DNA of 64,000 nucleotides from Acanthosepion pharaonis (taxonomy: Eukaryota; Mollusca; Cephalopoda; Sepiida; Sepiidae): contig CAHIKZ030005493.1 of the NCBI GenBank assembly GCA_903632075.3, positions 1,289,001 to 1,353,000 of the forward strand, written 5' to 3'. The notes under the pieces were generated by a model, which searched no databases, was not told where the DNA came from, and saw nothing but the letters and a program-made list of their open reading frames with translations. Below, piece after piece: positions 34,386-43,987 of the stretch (positions within the stretch are counted from its first letter, which is position 1; each line of letters opens with the position of its first letter). The position numbers and the translations under genes are program-made.

Positions 34386-34852
34386 ACTGTTAAAAAACAC
34401 TAATAAAAGAAATATACATACTTATATTTGATATTAATAATATTTTTAAATAATTTAAGTAATTCTATTACATTTATTTGTTTTAAAAAGTAGTATAGTT
34501 TATTAAAATTAAAAAAATAATATTTTAAAATTGTAGTACAATACAGCGTATTCTAATTCAAACACCCCTTTTAGAAAGAATCTTTATGCATACAAATACA
34601 AATACAAATTTAACGGAAAAATGCTGAATACCTTTTTGTTGTTCAGAAAAATCAGACGACATACGCTAAAGCGACGTCATAATTCGTTGAAAAACCTTTT
34701 CGAAAGTAACACATATTTGATACAATAGTCGCCAATATAAATGAACACGCTACCGCCCCTTGTCAAAATGACTGGATTTCTCCGTATCCTTGGAAACAAA
34801 AATTATGAATGTATGTGCTTATAAAACTCAGTAAATTTCAAAATAAGTTATT
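34386..34852. other. AT-rich, no gene seen
   Basis: Probably includes the untranslated tail of the Penelope-like element and the unrelated segment 34560-34850. No feature recognised. Confidence 0.35.
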
Positions 34853-34988
34853 CCAAAATTCGCTTGAAAATGAAAGAGAAATACGGCCTTTAATTTACTT
34901 ATATAATTGAATTTAAAGTTTTTATTTTCTGTTTTTGAAACATGGTACTTCCTGTGTAACGATGGAACCATATTTTATATCAGTTCAT

Positions 34989-34998
<10 letters not shown>
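34853..34998 (+). repeat. Dispersed repeat family B, copy 2
   Basis: Partner of 11275-11420; both are followed or preceded by TA arrays. Confidence 0.7.

Positions 34999-35033
<35 letters not shown>
34997..35033. repeat. (TA)n microsatellite
   Basis: TA run between repeat B and a mariner-like element. Confidence 0.95.
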
Positions 35034-35035
<2 letters not shown>

Positions 35036-36013
35036 TGCAATGGGTTATTTGTCGCTATTTTATACTTTTAGTTTTTTTCTGATTTTGTCGACTGCACTAG
35101 TAGGGTCAGTTGTGCAGCGTCTGCTAGAAAAAGAGCAACATGAAGCAATTCACTCCGTCAGAGATTTGGAAACGATTTGCTCTATTGCTTGGCATTCGCA
35201 CCGGAAGCTCCAATATGAACATTACAGAGTGTTTGGTTGTCAAGTACAGGATTCAAAAAGATCTGGATGAGTCTGATGGTGATTACAAATGTACGGCATC
35301 TCGTAAAACTCATACTTATCGTTCTGATAAGAAAAGAACTTGTTAATAAGGGTCTCAGACGCAACACAGGGGCCTACATCAATTGCCTTGCGGAGGTAGT
35401 GTTTCCCTTGGCCAAGAAGTGGCTGCTGGAAGATTCTATGTCTGACAACAGGACTCTGCACCATGCCACACAAGCAGAAGGATCCAGTCATGGCTATCAA
35501 ACAATTTCTGCTGCAACATCACCACTTTCATATAGCCACCTAACTCCCTAAATTATAACACCCTTGATTATTATGTGTTGGGCACAGTAGAACGGGAAAC
35601 TTCAGTTGAACTGAAGGCCAGGATTATGGCAACATTCACCAACTTAAACAAGGAGACCTTCCAAAAGAATTGCAGGAGATTCCGAAGACCTCTGGAGTCT
35701 GTGGTTGAAATCAATGGCGATTTTATTAAATAAAATTACTCTTTAGTATATCAAGATATTTTTGTGTAATTTTTTAAATATATCTATATATATATGAGAT
35801 GCCAGTGTTATTTTCATTATTTCGTTATTTAGACAACAATTTATCCATCGCACCCTGTATATCTGTTAAAATGAGATGCCAGTGTTATTTTCAGATTTGC
35901 ATCATTTAGACGACAATTTATCCATCGCACGCTGTGTATCTGTTAAAATGAGATAGCAATGTTATTTTCATTTTTTCGTAATTTAGACGTCATTTTATCC
36001 ATTGCACCCTCTA
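35034..36013 (+). pseudogene. Mariner-like element (family M), copy 3, internally deleted
   Basis: 5' end GGTGCAATGGGTTATTTGTC (degraded TIR). An ATG at 35140 starts MKQFTPSEIWKRFALLLGIR, then SNMNITECLVVKYRIQKDLD, the helix-turn-helix region, then KTHTYRSDKKRT. The catalytic middle is deleted: after 35346 the sequence jumps to LRRNTGAYINCLAEVVFPLA, PNY-type DYYV and ELKARIMATFTNLNKE. The 3' terminus (35800-35860) is followed by two further copies of the last 70-75 bp (about 35866-35935 and 35937-36013). Dead copy. Confidence 0.8.
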
Positions 36014-36122
36014 CACACACACACACACACCAGTTAGATAAGGTCTTTTTAATTATAAACAGGGATCATATCATTCATATACAGGTTCGGGGTTGGTGTA
36101 TCTTATTTATGTTTTGCGACGA
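36014..36122. repeat. (CA)n and flank; insertion site of LTR element
   Basis: A CA run to 36030, then unique sequence ending GTTTTGCGACGA. The last bases form the left target duplication. Confidence 0.6.
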
Positions 36123-37800
36123 TGTGACGCCGTCCCCTGGTCGCAACGCCGACTGTGACGTTCTATCCTGATCTACCACGGCGCAAGTAGTGACGTCCCC
36201 AAACAGCACCAACTGTTCGCTCCTCCGTTCGGGTGTCGCTGCTCCAAACGTGACGTCCGCCGGTCGCGTCAGTCGTGTTGTCTCGTCCTGTGACGACCAA
36301 TTGGCTTGGTATCGGTCGCGGCACCCAAATGTGACGTTCTAACATTTTGGTGATTCGGGTGGGAATCTGGTTAGATTTGATATCAGCCTCGTCGTTCCCA
36401 ATTCGCTTCCAACGCCTGGTTACCAAGGTAACTGCATTGATCTCCAGTCTGCCTACCCACGTTGTGAATTGATCTTAGGCAGACGAGATCAAACAGTGGT
36501 TGGGGCCGTAATGCAAACTGAGTTCAACGGGGTGATACCACACAAATATGCATAAAAGAAAATAAAATGAAAACTCAAAAAGTTCAAAGTATCAAAGAAA
36601 AAGATAACAAACTTTATGTCTAGTTGTTCGATACATAGAACTGCATCTATCTCCCGAGCCGTTCTGAGGATTGTGACACGTCGTTTTCCGTTAGGCAAGT
36701 TTTAACGCTTCAAGTTGTTTGCTCTCTAAGAAATTGGCGTTTCGGTGTGTCTTTGGACGAAAGTCGAAAAAAAACTTATTTCGGTGGTCTGGATCTAAGT
36801 CGCTCTTCAAAATAATTGTTCTTGGGTTGAAGAGGAGTCCGGAATTTGCGTGAATCTTGGTCAGCTGAACTCACTGGAACTGCTGGAACTCAACTCTGGA
36901 AACTGCTTGAGCCCGAACTGATTTCTGCCTGTTGGGGCCTCGCTTTTATTGACGCCGACCAAAACCGGGGTGGGTTTGTTGGCGTCGGGGGTTCCTCGAT
37001 AATTCTAAATACATATCCACCTCTTTTATTTCTGGTGAGGGTTTTTCCACTCTTTTCCATTTTTGGGAACCTTTCCTCACTCCCACTTTCTCACCATACT
37101 TCTGAGGGGCGTGAACTGCCCTCCCCACTTCCTCTTAGCAGCTTCTCATACCTATACTCTGGATGAGGCGTCGACAGCCTTCTTCGTGCGTCACGTGATC
37201 ACCACTCGACCAATGAGGTTATAGTCGGGCATGAACGAATCCGCGGCTTTGTGGGCGGTCTTCTTAACACGGCCTCCAAAAAGAAATATCTCTAAAGTTT
37301 CAGTCAGTCTGTCGCCTCCAAGGAAGAAGAAAAAACACTTCTGGGTCCCCATTCATTTTCCTTCGGTACATATTTCTGATAACATAATTTTATTATCGCA
37401 GGCCAAAGTTGTTTCGTCGAAAAAAAAATCGGTCAGCGGACACGGCTCGTGTGGCTTTTACTTTTTCATATCTGTCCAAAGTCCTTTTTAGTTGCCTGTT
37501 TTTCGTCACTTATCGAAATAGCATTTTCACTTGAATTTTTCCCTGGCCAGTCGACCATCCGTTTGTCTAGATAACACAGCCATTATCAAAACACATCTGA
37601 TTCTTTCTTTCCTTCCCTTTCTTTTTACTCAGAATTTCCCTGTCATTGTAATGACACCCTTTTCGCCATTTGTTACTTATCAATATATTCATTGTCTCTT
37701 AGCCGTGTGTGTGTTCTGCTGATCACCCACGATTCGTCTCGCCTTTCTTTCTGCCTTCTTTTCTTTCTTTTCCTTTCTCTGCCTCGTAAATGGTGCCACA
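36123..37800 (-). repeat. 3' LTR
   Basis: On the plus strand it starts TGTGACG and ends GTGCCACA, i.e. TGTGGC..GTCACA in element direction. About 1.68 kb. Matches the 5' LTR nearly throughout, but lacks about 265 bp present there. AATAAA in element direction lies at 36945-36950. Has one copy of the CACGTG..CCAAT block (about 37189-37216). Frames at 36163-37491 are LTR read-throughs, not genes. Confidence 0.92.
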
Positions 37801-37814
37801 ATCCTCCCCTAACC
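37801..37814 (-). other. Polypurine tract
   Basis: In element direction GGTTAGGGGAGGAT directly abuts the 3' LTR, the expected position for the plus-strand primer of reverse transcription. Confidence 0.85.
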
Positions 37815-37908
37815 GATTTGTCATTTACCCCTAAATGACACCTAAACCCAAATACACAATTTAACATGCATCATGCATTTGTCCCATGCAATTCTATACT
37901 ACTTTCCC

Positions 37909-38195
37909 ACATGCAGTGTAATGTTCTCTTTCAACTTCTTTTGTTCTACATGCAATGTAATGTTCTTTTCATCTTCTCCTGTTCTACATGCAAATGTAAT
38001 GTTCTCTTTTAAGTTCTTCTGTTCTACATGCAATGTAATGTTCTTTTTCTTCTTCTTCTGTTGTACATGCAATGTAATGTTCTTTTTCTTCTTCTGTTTT
38101 ACATGCAGGTGTAATGTTCTTTTTCATCTTCTTCTGTTTTACATGCAAGTGTAATGTTCTCTTTCAAGTTCTTCTGTTCTATATGTAATGTAATG
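37909..38195 (-). repeat. About 36 bp tandem repeat between env and polypurine tract
   Basis: About eight units with the core ACATGCAATGTAATGTTCT followed by a pyrimidine-rich spacer (plus-strand reading). Units vary between 35 and 42 bp. Lies in the 3' untranslated part of the retroelement. Confidence 0.8.
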
Positions 38196-38227
38196 TGTGC
38201 GTGTGCCTGTGGGTGAAGATGTGGTTA

Positions 38228-38848
38228 CTATGGCTTGTTCTTCTTGGTCAATGTTTTCCTCTCTGCTGTGGGAGGTTTTTCCGCCGCACGTGGCGGTCTC
38301 ACGCCAGCCTCCTCCGCTGGTCTTCCTGCAATTTCTTCGCTGATTCCGGATGAGTAATGAACACTGCTCGGCATCTCCCTCTCGAGTTGCTGCATGCTCA
38401 TTAGATTGTCGTTCGCTAATCTCCCCTTACTCTTAATCTTCCATATTACTATACCCCCGATGGCTATAACTATGAATGTACCCATCACTATTGACCAACT
38501 TATCGCGATCTGCTCATCGTCTTCCCAAGCCACACCTTCGTTTCCCAACGCACTTAACTTGTCCCTCAATTGATCCATATCGATCTTTTCTATCGGCTTC
38601 ATTAGTACTGGCATTTTATTCAAGGTAACATTAGAGAATCCCTTCACTATTAGCTCCCACAATTCTGTACAATTGACTAAGCCTCTGCCAATCATTTCTA
38701 TGATTGAATCTTTCTCTTCATATCTTTCTTCTTCCTGGTAATAGGGGGTAAGGAAATAGATATCCCAAATGCCGAACATCCCATGGGTGACTTTAACAGG
38801 GATAATGGTGGCCTTTACTCTTAATGTCCTTGTGGACTCTCCCCACAT
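38228..38848 (-). pseudogene. env: Env-like gene, C-terminal part with membrane anchor
   Basis: A 206-codon frame. Residues 1-110 are the end of the ectodomain (one Cys at 60, possible N-glycosylation sequon NVT near 73). Residues about 114-137 are a single hydrophobic membrane-spanning segment (SIVMGTFIVIAIGGIVIW), followed by a cytoplasmic tail of about 70 residues with basic and Pro/Ala-rich sequence. This is the layout of a type I viral fusion glycoprotein. The upstream stretch 38849-39156 has stops and frame changes, so the gene is not intact. The first Met is simply the first in frame after the last break. Confidence 0.7.
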
Positions 38849-39156
38849 ACCCTAGACAAGCTGATAGGTTTCTGTGTGGCTACTGCCCACACCCCGTCTG
38901 AAACACTGATAGCTTGTGGTAATGCCGTGTTTGCTAATACCTCCACTTGGCAGGTTCTCTTAATTCCTTCTCTCTTCCTTCAAACAATTCTAGTATGCAC
39001 ATTTTGTGGTTACCAGTTTTATAGATAGGGCTTTACGAGGTACAAGTCCCTAGAGCATCATTTTACACTTTCTAGCTTCTTCAGCTGTTAGCAACATGAA
39101 TTTCGTTCTCCCTGAATTTAAAGCTATGTATTCTGTTTCCACCTTGTACCTTGCTA

Positions 39157-39339
39157 TCATTCCCCAAACCTTGATCTCTTCTGGGGTAGGGAATGGGTAA
39201 ATTTATAACCTGGTATATCTAGAATATACTCTCTATCTAACAACGGAACAGATATCACAACCAATAGTCGTCTATTTTCCAACAAGGTCACACATCCCAG
39301 TGCATTATAATATTTCCACAATTCTTTGGTGGGGTCCAC
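39157..39339 (-). pseudogene. env: Env-like gene, middle ectodomain fragment
   Basis: A 60-codon frame (MDPTKELWKYYNALGCVTLL at the start) between the coiled-coil part and the anchor part, overlapping the previous frame by about 35 bases in a different phase. The ectodomain therefore changes frame near 39305-39339. No enzymatic motif. Confidence 0.55.
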
Positions 39340-39817
39340 TGGCAGCCTTTAAATGGTGGGGTAACTCGGCCTGTATTCCGAGTAGCGCTTCCCTTAGGTG
39401 ACCCGGGTTTACTATGCTTGGGGATAGGTGTCCCAATGACAGCATGTCTAATTGCGCTCTCACATGTTCCAGCAAGGTTGTCAACGACTGACTAGTTTGT
39501 CGTACCTTATTCGTAATTGTCATCAGTTGGAAATATTTTTGCATGAATCCGCTCATTTCCTGTAATTCGATCATTACAGTTTCTGTATCATTAATTACCT
39601 CTTGTCTCAACCCTGCCAGGTTATCTATTAACCAATTGATTCTGGCTCTATTTTTGGCCACTTCTAACCTTGTCACATTTAATATTGTCACCTCTTCCCT
39701 TGCCACTTGAGCAAGCGTCCTCTGGTTTACTTCCACTTCTCCCAGTTTCCTTCTTATGAATTTAACGTCATCTTCAGTCACTGTTCCAAACAGGACATTT
39801 AACGCTTTTTCCCACAA
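39305..39817 (-). pseudogene. env: Env-like gene, fusion-peptide-like and helical region
   Basis: A 170-codon frame starting MWEKALNVLFGTVTEDDVKF. In known F-type envelopes of baculoviruses and errantiviruses, a similar LNxLFGT..DxxxI segment lies just after the cleaved fusion peptide; this resemblance is my main evidence for an F-like env. Residues 20-110 are long helical, heptad-like sequence (VNQRTLAQVAREEVTILNVT), fitting a coiled coil. The following part of the ectodomain is in another frame. Confidence 0.65.
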
Positions 39818-39830
39818 TCGGAACTACTGA

Positions 39831-39842
39831 TCTCCTTTCCCG
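39831..39842 (-). other. Furin-type cleavage motif RERR in env
   Basis: In the frame of the N-terminal env part the bases read R-E-R-R, about 25 nt before the fusion-peptide-like frame. Position and sequence fit a furin-type (R-X-X-R) cleavage site between the two envelope subunits. The downstream frame differs by one step, so the break lies between this motif and 39817. Confidence 0.5.
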
Positions 39843-39935
39843 CGTCTGCAGTAACTCTATTCCTTCAGGTAATTTTGCATGTCCCTCCATTGAGCCTCTA
39901 TCATAGTGGCCTCTGATTCTAGGGAGTGTAATAAA

Positions 39936-40193
39936 CTAAGATACCCTTTTTCCTTGGGATAATCTTGTCCTACTTTCAACTGGGGCTGCATCCAGCTGCG
40001 TTAGCTCATTTCTTAACTTATTTAGTAGCGACTCGTATGGTTTCAAATCTATCACGAATGTGATCAACCATTTAGACCTGGTTATTATTACTTCACTCGT
40101 CTTTTTAAAAATGTTGTTTCGGTTGTGCTTCCCAGCTTCCGCCATCGTCACCATCAGTGTGGCTATCATCATCATCATCATCAGCCCTTTCAT
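39936..40193 (-). pseudogene. env: Env-like gene, N-terminal part with signal peptide
   Basis: An 85-codon frame. Residues 1-20 are a Met-rich hydrophobic signal peptide ending in A-E-A, then a short ectodomain with DLKPYESLLNKLRNEL, which resembles the start of F-type envelope proteins by layout. It stops at 39936; the phase picks up again further on. The Met at 40193 is a natural start because the signal peptide begins there. A subgenomic spliced mRNA would be needed for expression in known relatives; I cannot place its splice sites. Confidence 0.65.
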
Positions 40194-40561
40194 CTTGATT
40201 ATTCCTGCAAGGTAACAAAATTCTCTTGTTGTTATTCTTCACAACTATCCAGTCTTGCTCAATTCATCACTCAATTATTCCATAATTTCTTACTAAGTTC
40301 AGTTCCCTCCTCTAACTGACCCCTAGCAGACAGAATGGTCCGGACAGGTGTGCGTGGCGCTCACTCCAAAGTTCGTACTCCATGACACCACTGATGGCCA
40401 GTTAGCAATGCCAATAATCTTCTTCCGTCCTTTGTGAGGTGCAGCTCGCGACTCCATCCCCTCCATCCATATCCACCGCAGTCAGCCAGCAGGTTTTTGG
40501 ATGAGCCAGTGTCGTTATCTGTCGACACCCAATGCTTCTATTCTGCACAGCCTTCTTTGTT
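40194..40561 (-). other. Spacer between pol remnant and env
   Basis: No sustained frame with homology. Too short (368 nt) to hold an integrase core. May contain the splice acceptor for env mRNA; several pyrimidine-rich stretches exist, but none can be chosen. Confidence 0.4.
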
Positions 40562-41185
40562 CTACTGAGATTTGGGGTTCTTCACCCTTTTTGATCTCAT
40601 CTTCCGAGGTGGTCCCTGCTCAACCTCTAACCTTCCCTCTGTGTTTAATTCCCGTCCAGGAGGTGTTTTGTCCTCTTCTTCATCCCCTGATTCTTCCTTC
40701 TCTTTAGAGTCCTCGCCCTGGATGTCTTTAATACCTCTTGACTCTATGTCTAGATCTCTCCTGTTCCTTAGCTTTTCCTTGAGCTGGGAAAGTGGTATGT
40801 GATCCTCTTCCTCCCACTCGCTGGGCCCTTCGTCCTGTTCAGGGTGCCTCTTTTTAGAGCCCTTGACTGCTTGATTGGATCTCCTCGTCTTTCTCTTCCT
40901 TTTCTTGGTGGTCTCTCCTGCCTTCACCTTTTCTCTCAGGGCAGCTATTTCACTGTCTGCCTGCTCCTTCTCAATTCCTTCTGTCCAGTAGGGATCGGTT
41001 ATTATCTGTGCGTCCCCTTCTTCGTCCGATTCTAACATAGGGCGATCTTTTAGCTTATTAGAGTTAATTACTCCTATTCTATAGGCTTTATCATCTACTC
41101 CCTGCTCTACTTTTACAGATCTTTCTTCCAGTTCTTTCGGTATTCTTGAGAGTAAATCTGCGCACGTGTTTTCCTTCCATGCCAA
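40562..41185 (-). CDS. Chimeric pol tail: RNase H end joined to charged tail
   Basis: A 207-codon frame. Residues 1-16 (MAWKENTCADLLSRIP) match the conserved end of the gypsy RNase H domain (the KEN..AD.LSR motif). Residues about 17-85 look like the linker that normally precedes integrase. From about residue 88 the protein is a Lys/Arg-rich then Glu-rich tail (TKKRKRKTRRSN; EDSKEKEESGDEEEDKTPPG), of the kind found after integrase. No HHCC zinc site and no D,D-35-E core is present in any frame here. The integrase has apparently been deleted with the frame kept open. The tail could instead be a novel domain. Confidence 0.6.
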   Translation of the reverse strand: MAWKENTCADLLSRIPKELEERSVKVEQGVDDKAYRIGVINSNKLKDRPMLESDEEGDAQIITDPYWTEGIEKEQADSEIAALREKVKAGETTKKRKRKTRRSNQAVKGSKKRHPEQDEGPSEWEEEDHIPLSQLKEKLRNRRDLDIESRGIKDIQGEDSKEKEESGDEEEDKTPPGRELNTEGRLEVEQGPPRKMRSKRVKNPKSQ

Positions 41186-41217
41186 ATACTCTATCTTACA
41201 GTGGTAGCCACTTAACT

Positions 41218-41784
41218 TTAAGTGCCCACTGTTGAATTTTTCTTATTATTTGTCCATTCTGCCTGCAATAGGTACTGCAGAGGCTTGTGGTCTGTTTTAT
41301 AGTAAAGACCGCACCATTCAAGTAATAGTCCAGTTTTTTGGAGAGCATACATGATGGCATATGCTTCTCTTTCTATTACTGGCCATCTCTGTTGTGTCTC
41401 TGAGAGCTTATGAGAGAGGAAGTATATCGGTACTTCCTCTGGTATGCCTGGCACTGGTCCTTCTTTATCGGGACACGGCTGGGTAAGAACTGCTCCTACA
41501 CACTGCTCACTGGCATCAGTGTATAGTACCATGGGCTTGCTGAGGTCTGGGTACGTCAGCAGTGGAACGGCTGTCAACTGTTCTTTTAACGTATCAAATG
41601 TCCGTTGACAGTCCTCTGTCCACTTGAACCTAGCGTATTTCTTCGTCAGGGCTACTAGTGGTATGGCAATTCTCGAGAATACCGGGACGAAGCGTCTGTA
41701 GTAACCGATAGCTCCTATAAAGCCTCTTACTTGTCTCACTGTCTTAGGTTCTGGCATTTCCCTTATGACTTTCACCTTATCCAT
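41218..41784 (-). pseudogene. pol: Pol: RT connection and RNase H domain
   Basis: A 188-codon frame. Residues 1-80 are the RT thumb/connection (VRGFIGAIGYYRRFVPVFSR; FKWTEDCQRTFDTLKEQLT). The RNase H domain follows, with catalytic residues visible as D90 in LYTDASEQCVGA, E140 in WPVIEREAYAIM and D165 in YKTDHKPLQY. It removes RNA from RNA-DNA hybrids during reverse transcription. The frame differs by one step from both the RT frame before it and the chimeric frame after it, so the polyprotein is broken at about 41780 and 41215. Confidence 0.88.
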
Positions 41785-42343
41785 GTTTAATACCGTCTCC
41801 GTTTATAACAAAGCCCAAATATCTAGTCTCCTCCTCCAGAAACTGACACTTCGACAATTTTAATTTTAAGCCGTGTTTTCTTAACCTTCCCAACACTTGT
41901 TTTAGATGGGAAAAGTGTTGTTCTACTGTTTCCGAAAATATTAAGATATCGTCCAAATATGCCATGGTAAAGCTCTCGTATCCTCCTAACACTATTGATA
42001 TTAGCTGTTGGAAGATTCCCGGGGCATTAGCTAAACCGAATGGCATCACCCTGAACTGAAACAGTCCTAGGTGACACGCAAATGCGGCCTTCTCCTTGTC
42101 AGCCTCATCAAGGGATACCTTCCAATACCCGGACCTCAAGTCCAACGTAGAGAAGTACTTTGCCTTCCCTAATAATGCCAATATGTCATCTATTAGTGGC
42201 AATGACACCGCCAACGGCTTCGATATAGAATTCAATTTCCTAAAATCTACACAAAAACGGTGCCCGCCATCTTTCTTACCTACTATTACTATTGGAAAGC
42301 TCCAAGGGGAGATCGATCTTTCGATCATCCCAGCTTCCAACAT
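41777..42343 (-). pseudogene. pol: Pol: reverse transcriptase fingers and palm
   Basis: A 188-codon frame. Ty3/gypsy RT motifs in order: SPWSFPIVIVGKKDG and FCVDFRKLN (residues 13-38), STLDLRSGYWKV (65-76, first catalytic Asp), FRVMPFGLANAP (97-108), and the catalytic YLDDILIFS (129-137), then LKLSKCQF and YLGFVI. The residue after NAP is G-I where most relatives have ATFQ. The Met at 42343 is internal; the true domain start lies upstream, across a frame change near 42410. It overlaps the RNase H frame by 8 bases. Confidence 0.92.
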
Positions 42344-42406
42344 CTCTTCTACTGCCTCTTCTACAAGGGTCTTTTTTATGAATAGGTGTCCGGTAGGGTT
42401 TTAATT

Positions 42407-42943
42407 TCACAGGGGGTGATCTCCGGTGTCGATTTTCATTTTGACTGTGTGGGTCTGGCCCAATTCCTTGTCTGACTGGGCTACCACATCTCGATTATCC
42501 CTCAGCCGACCTCCCACTCTGGTTCTAAATTGATCCGGTGCTAATATATCTTCGTCCACTATTCCTTCTGTTTCCTCTACAAGTTTTCTTCGTTCCTCTT
42601 CGAATCTCACCCGATTCAGAGTCCGTAGAGGAGCCGCTTTCCCTATCTCTTCCCCTCTCCTAACCTTTATAGTCTTTTGGGCCTGGTTCACCATCATAAT
42701 GGGCACTAATTCAGCTGCCTCCACCACCGTCTCACACAGAGTTACCTCATTCTCTTCTAGGCCCTTCTCTTCTACAGGGACCAACTGCAGGGGTCCTTTT
42801 CCTATTTTCTTCCCTGACATTAACCTACCCTTTCCCGACACCGCCGTTCTAGGGGGTAGCTTTACATCGTCCTCCACCACTATTGTTATATCTTCTTCTG
42901 GTGGACATCCCAATGGCGTTCTCTCGCCATTCACTATCAACAC
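42407..42943 (-). pseudogene. pol: Pol: protease-RT linker
   Basis: A 178-codon frame (LIVNGERTPLGCPPEEDITI at the start; KKIGKGPLQLVPVEEKG; FRTRVGGRLRDNRDVVAQSD; HTVKMKIDTGDHPL at the end). The last part, 'T-V-K-M-K-I-D-T-G-D-H-P', is the canonical lead-in to the gypsy RT. The ORF stops right there because of a base change in the HPPVK region, and the RT continues in the same phase further on. The domain between protease and RT has no known enzymatic role. Confidence 0.75.
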
Positions 42944-42957
42944 AGTGGGGTTGAACT

Positions 42958-43347
42958 CTATCTGGGCCCTCTGGCTCCGGAGCCAATCTTCTCCAAGATT
43001 GCCTCCCGTACACAGGTCGGGGTTACGTAAAATTTTGGGTGCTTCTTAATTTCCCAATCCTCACAGGGAGCCTCACCATCCCTTTTTATCTTCAGGGGGC
43101 TCCATCTGCTTGCGTGACCTCTATGTCCGCTTCCCGTAACCCTACTCTTCCGTTTCACCCGCCTGTATGCTTCTCTCTCATCAATGACACAGATGCTCCT
43201 GTGTCTACCAGGGCTTTCATCGCCTTTACCCCTTATCTCTGCTCTACAGCATAGCTCTTTCTCTTGCGTCAGCGAAGAGAACACTTGAGCTTTCCTCTTC
43301 CTGGGTACCCACCCTTGGGTCATCCCAGCCATAGGCGCCGGTAGCAA
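42958..43347 (-). pseudogene. pro: Pol/gag: aspartic protease region, frame-broken
   Basis: The open frame of 129 codons is not the protease itself. In another phase the bases at 43191-43205 read D-T-G-A-S within ALVDTGASVSLM, the active-site loop of retroviral-type aspartic proteases. The C-terminal part of the open frame returns to the protease phase (FYVTPTCVREAIL...). A DTG motif in this place, after the zinc knuckles and before RT, is the standard retroelement order. The protease is broken by at least two frame changes. Confidence 0.75.
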
Positions 43348-43419
43348 TAAATCACCTTCATTATTCTTACGAGGGGAGTTCTGCGCTTCCCGCCCTGGGC
43401 GGCCCTGGCTGACCTCTCC

Positions 43420-43611
43420 CTAGTCTCCCGCGGCTGTTCCAAGGATACAGATTCTCTTCAGGTGCCCTGGTCTCCCACAAAACCAGCACCTTCTTGCCGG
43501 ACAGTTCACCGCAAAGTGGCCCACCTGACCACATGTCCAACATTTTGCTCTTTTTCTCATCAGCTGGGCTAACCTCCCGTTTGCTCCCGGGAGGACCTCT
43601 CCTCTACCCAA
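43420..43611 (-). pseudogene. gag: Gag nucleocapsid: zinc knuckles 3 and 4
   Basis: A 63-codon frame with two adjacent CCHC knuckles, CWTCGQVGHFAVNC (43501-43542) and CWFCGRPGHLKRIC (43447-43488), each C-X2-C-X4-H-X4-C. Such knuckles bind the genomic RNA for packaging. Confidence 0.85.
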
Positions 43612-43760
43612 GCGGCTCGCCCGACCACTGGTCCAAGCTTTATTTCCCTTCTTTTTAACTGGGCCACCCTCCCGCTTAATTCGGGGTGGGCCGCTGGCCT
43701 TCCCTGGTCCTGTCTCTTGGGCTCGGCCTTATTTTGTTAATATCGGTGGGGTACATTTTC

Positions 43761-43976
43761 TCAGCCCACACCACTTGGCCAGGTGTCCCTTCTTTCCACA
43801 CCTGGTGCACTTGTCCTGTTCGAAGTCTGGGGCAAACCCCACTTCGTCGGACATTCCGCCGCTCTGTGGTCCTCATGCCCACAGGTCCAGCAGACCAGCC
43901 TGTATCTACCCGGCGTGGGCTTATAAAACCCATGCCTGGTTGACCATGCCTTTCTATTGGGGTCTTCTTCCCACAC
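43761..43976 (-). pseudogene. gag: Gag nucleocapsid: zinc knuckles 1 and 2
   Basis: The 71-codon frame contains CWTCGHEDHRAAEC (43851-43892). In a neighbouring phase the bases at 43768-43809 encode a second knuckle, CTRCGKKGHLAKWC. With the two knuckles downstream, the element had four, more than the one or two of most gypsy elements. The phase changes between 43850 and 43810. Confidence 0.8.
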
Positions 43977-43987
43977 CTCAGGCTGAT

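Noticed and set aside
36163..37491. Short frames in the LTRs (e.g. the MVTRRWKRIGNDEADIKSN frame, present in both LTRs)
   Set aside because: Present twice only because the LTRs are duplicated; no domain, and the frames are interrupted differently in the two copies.
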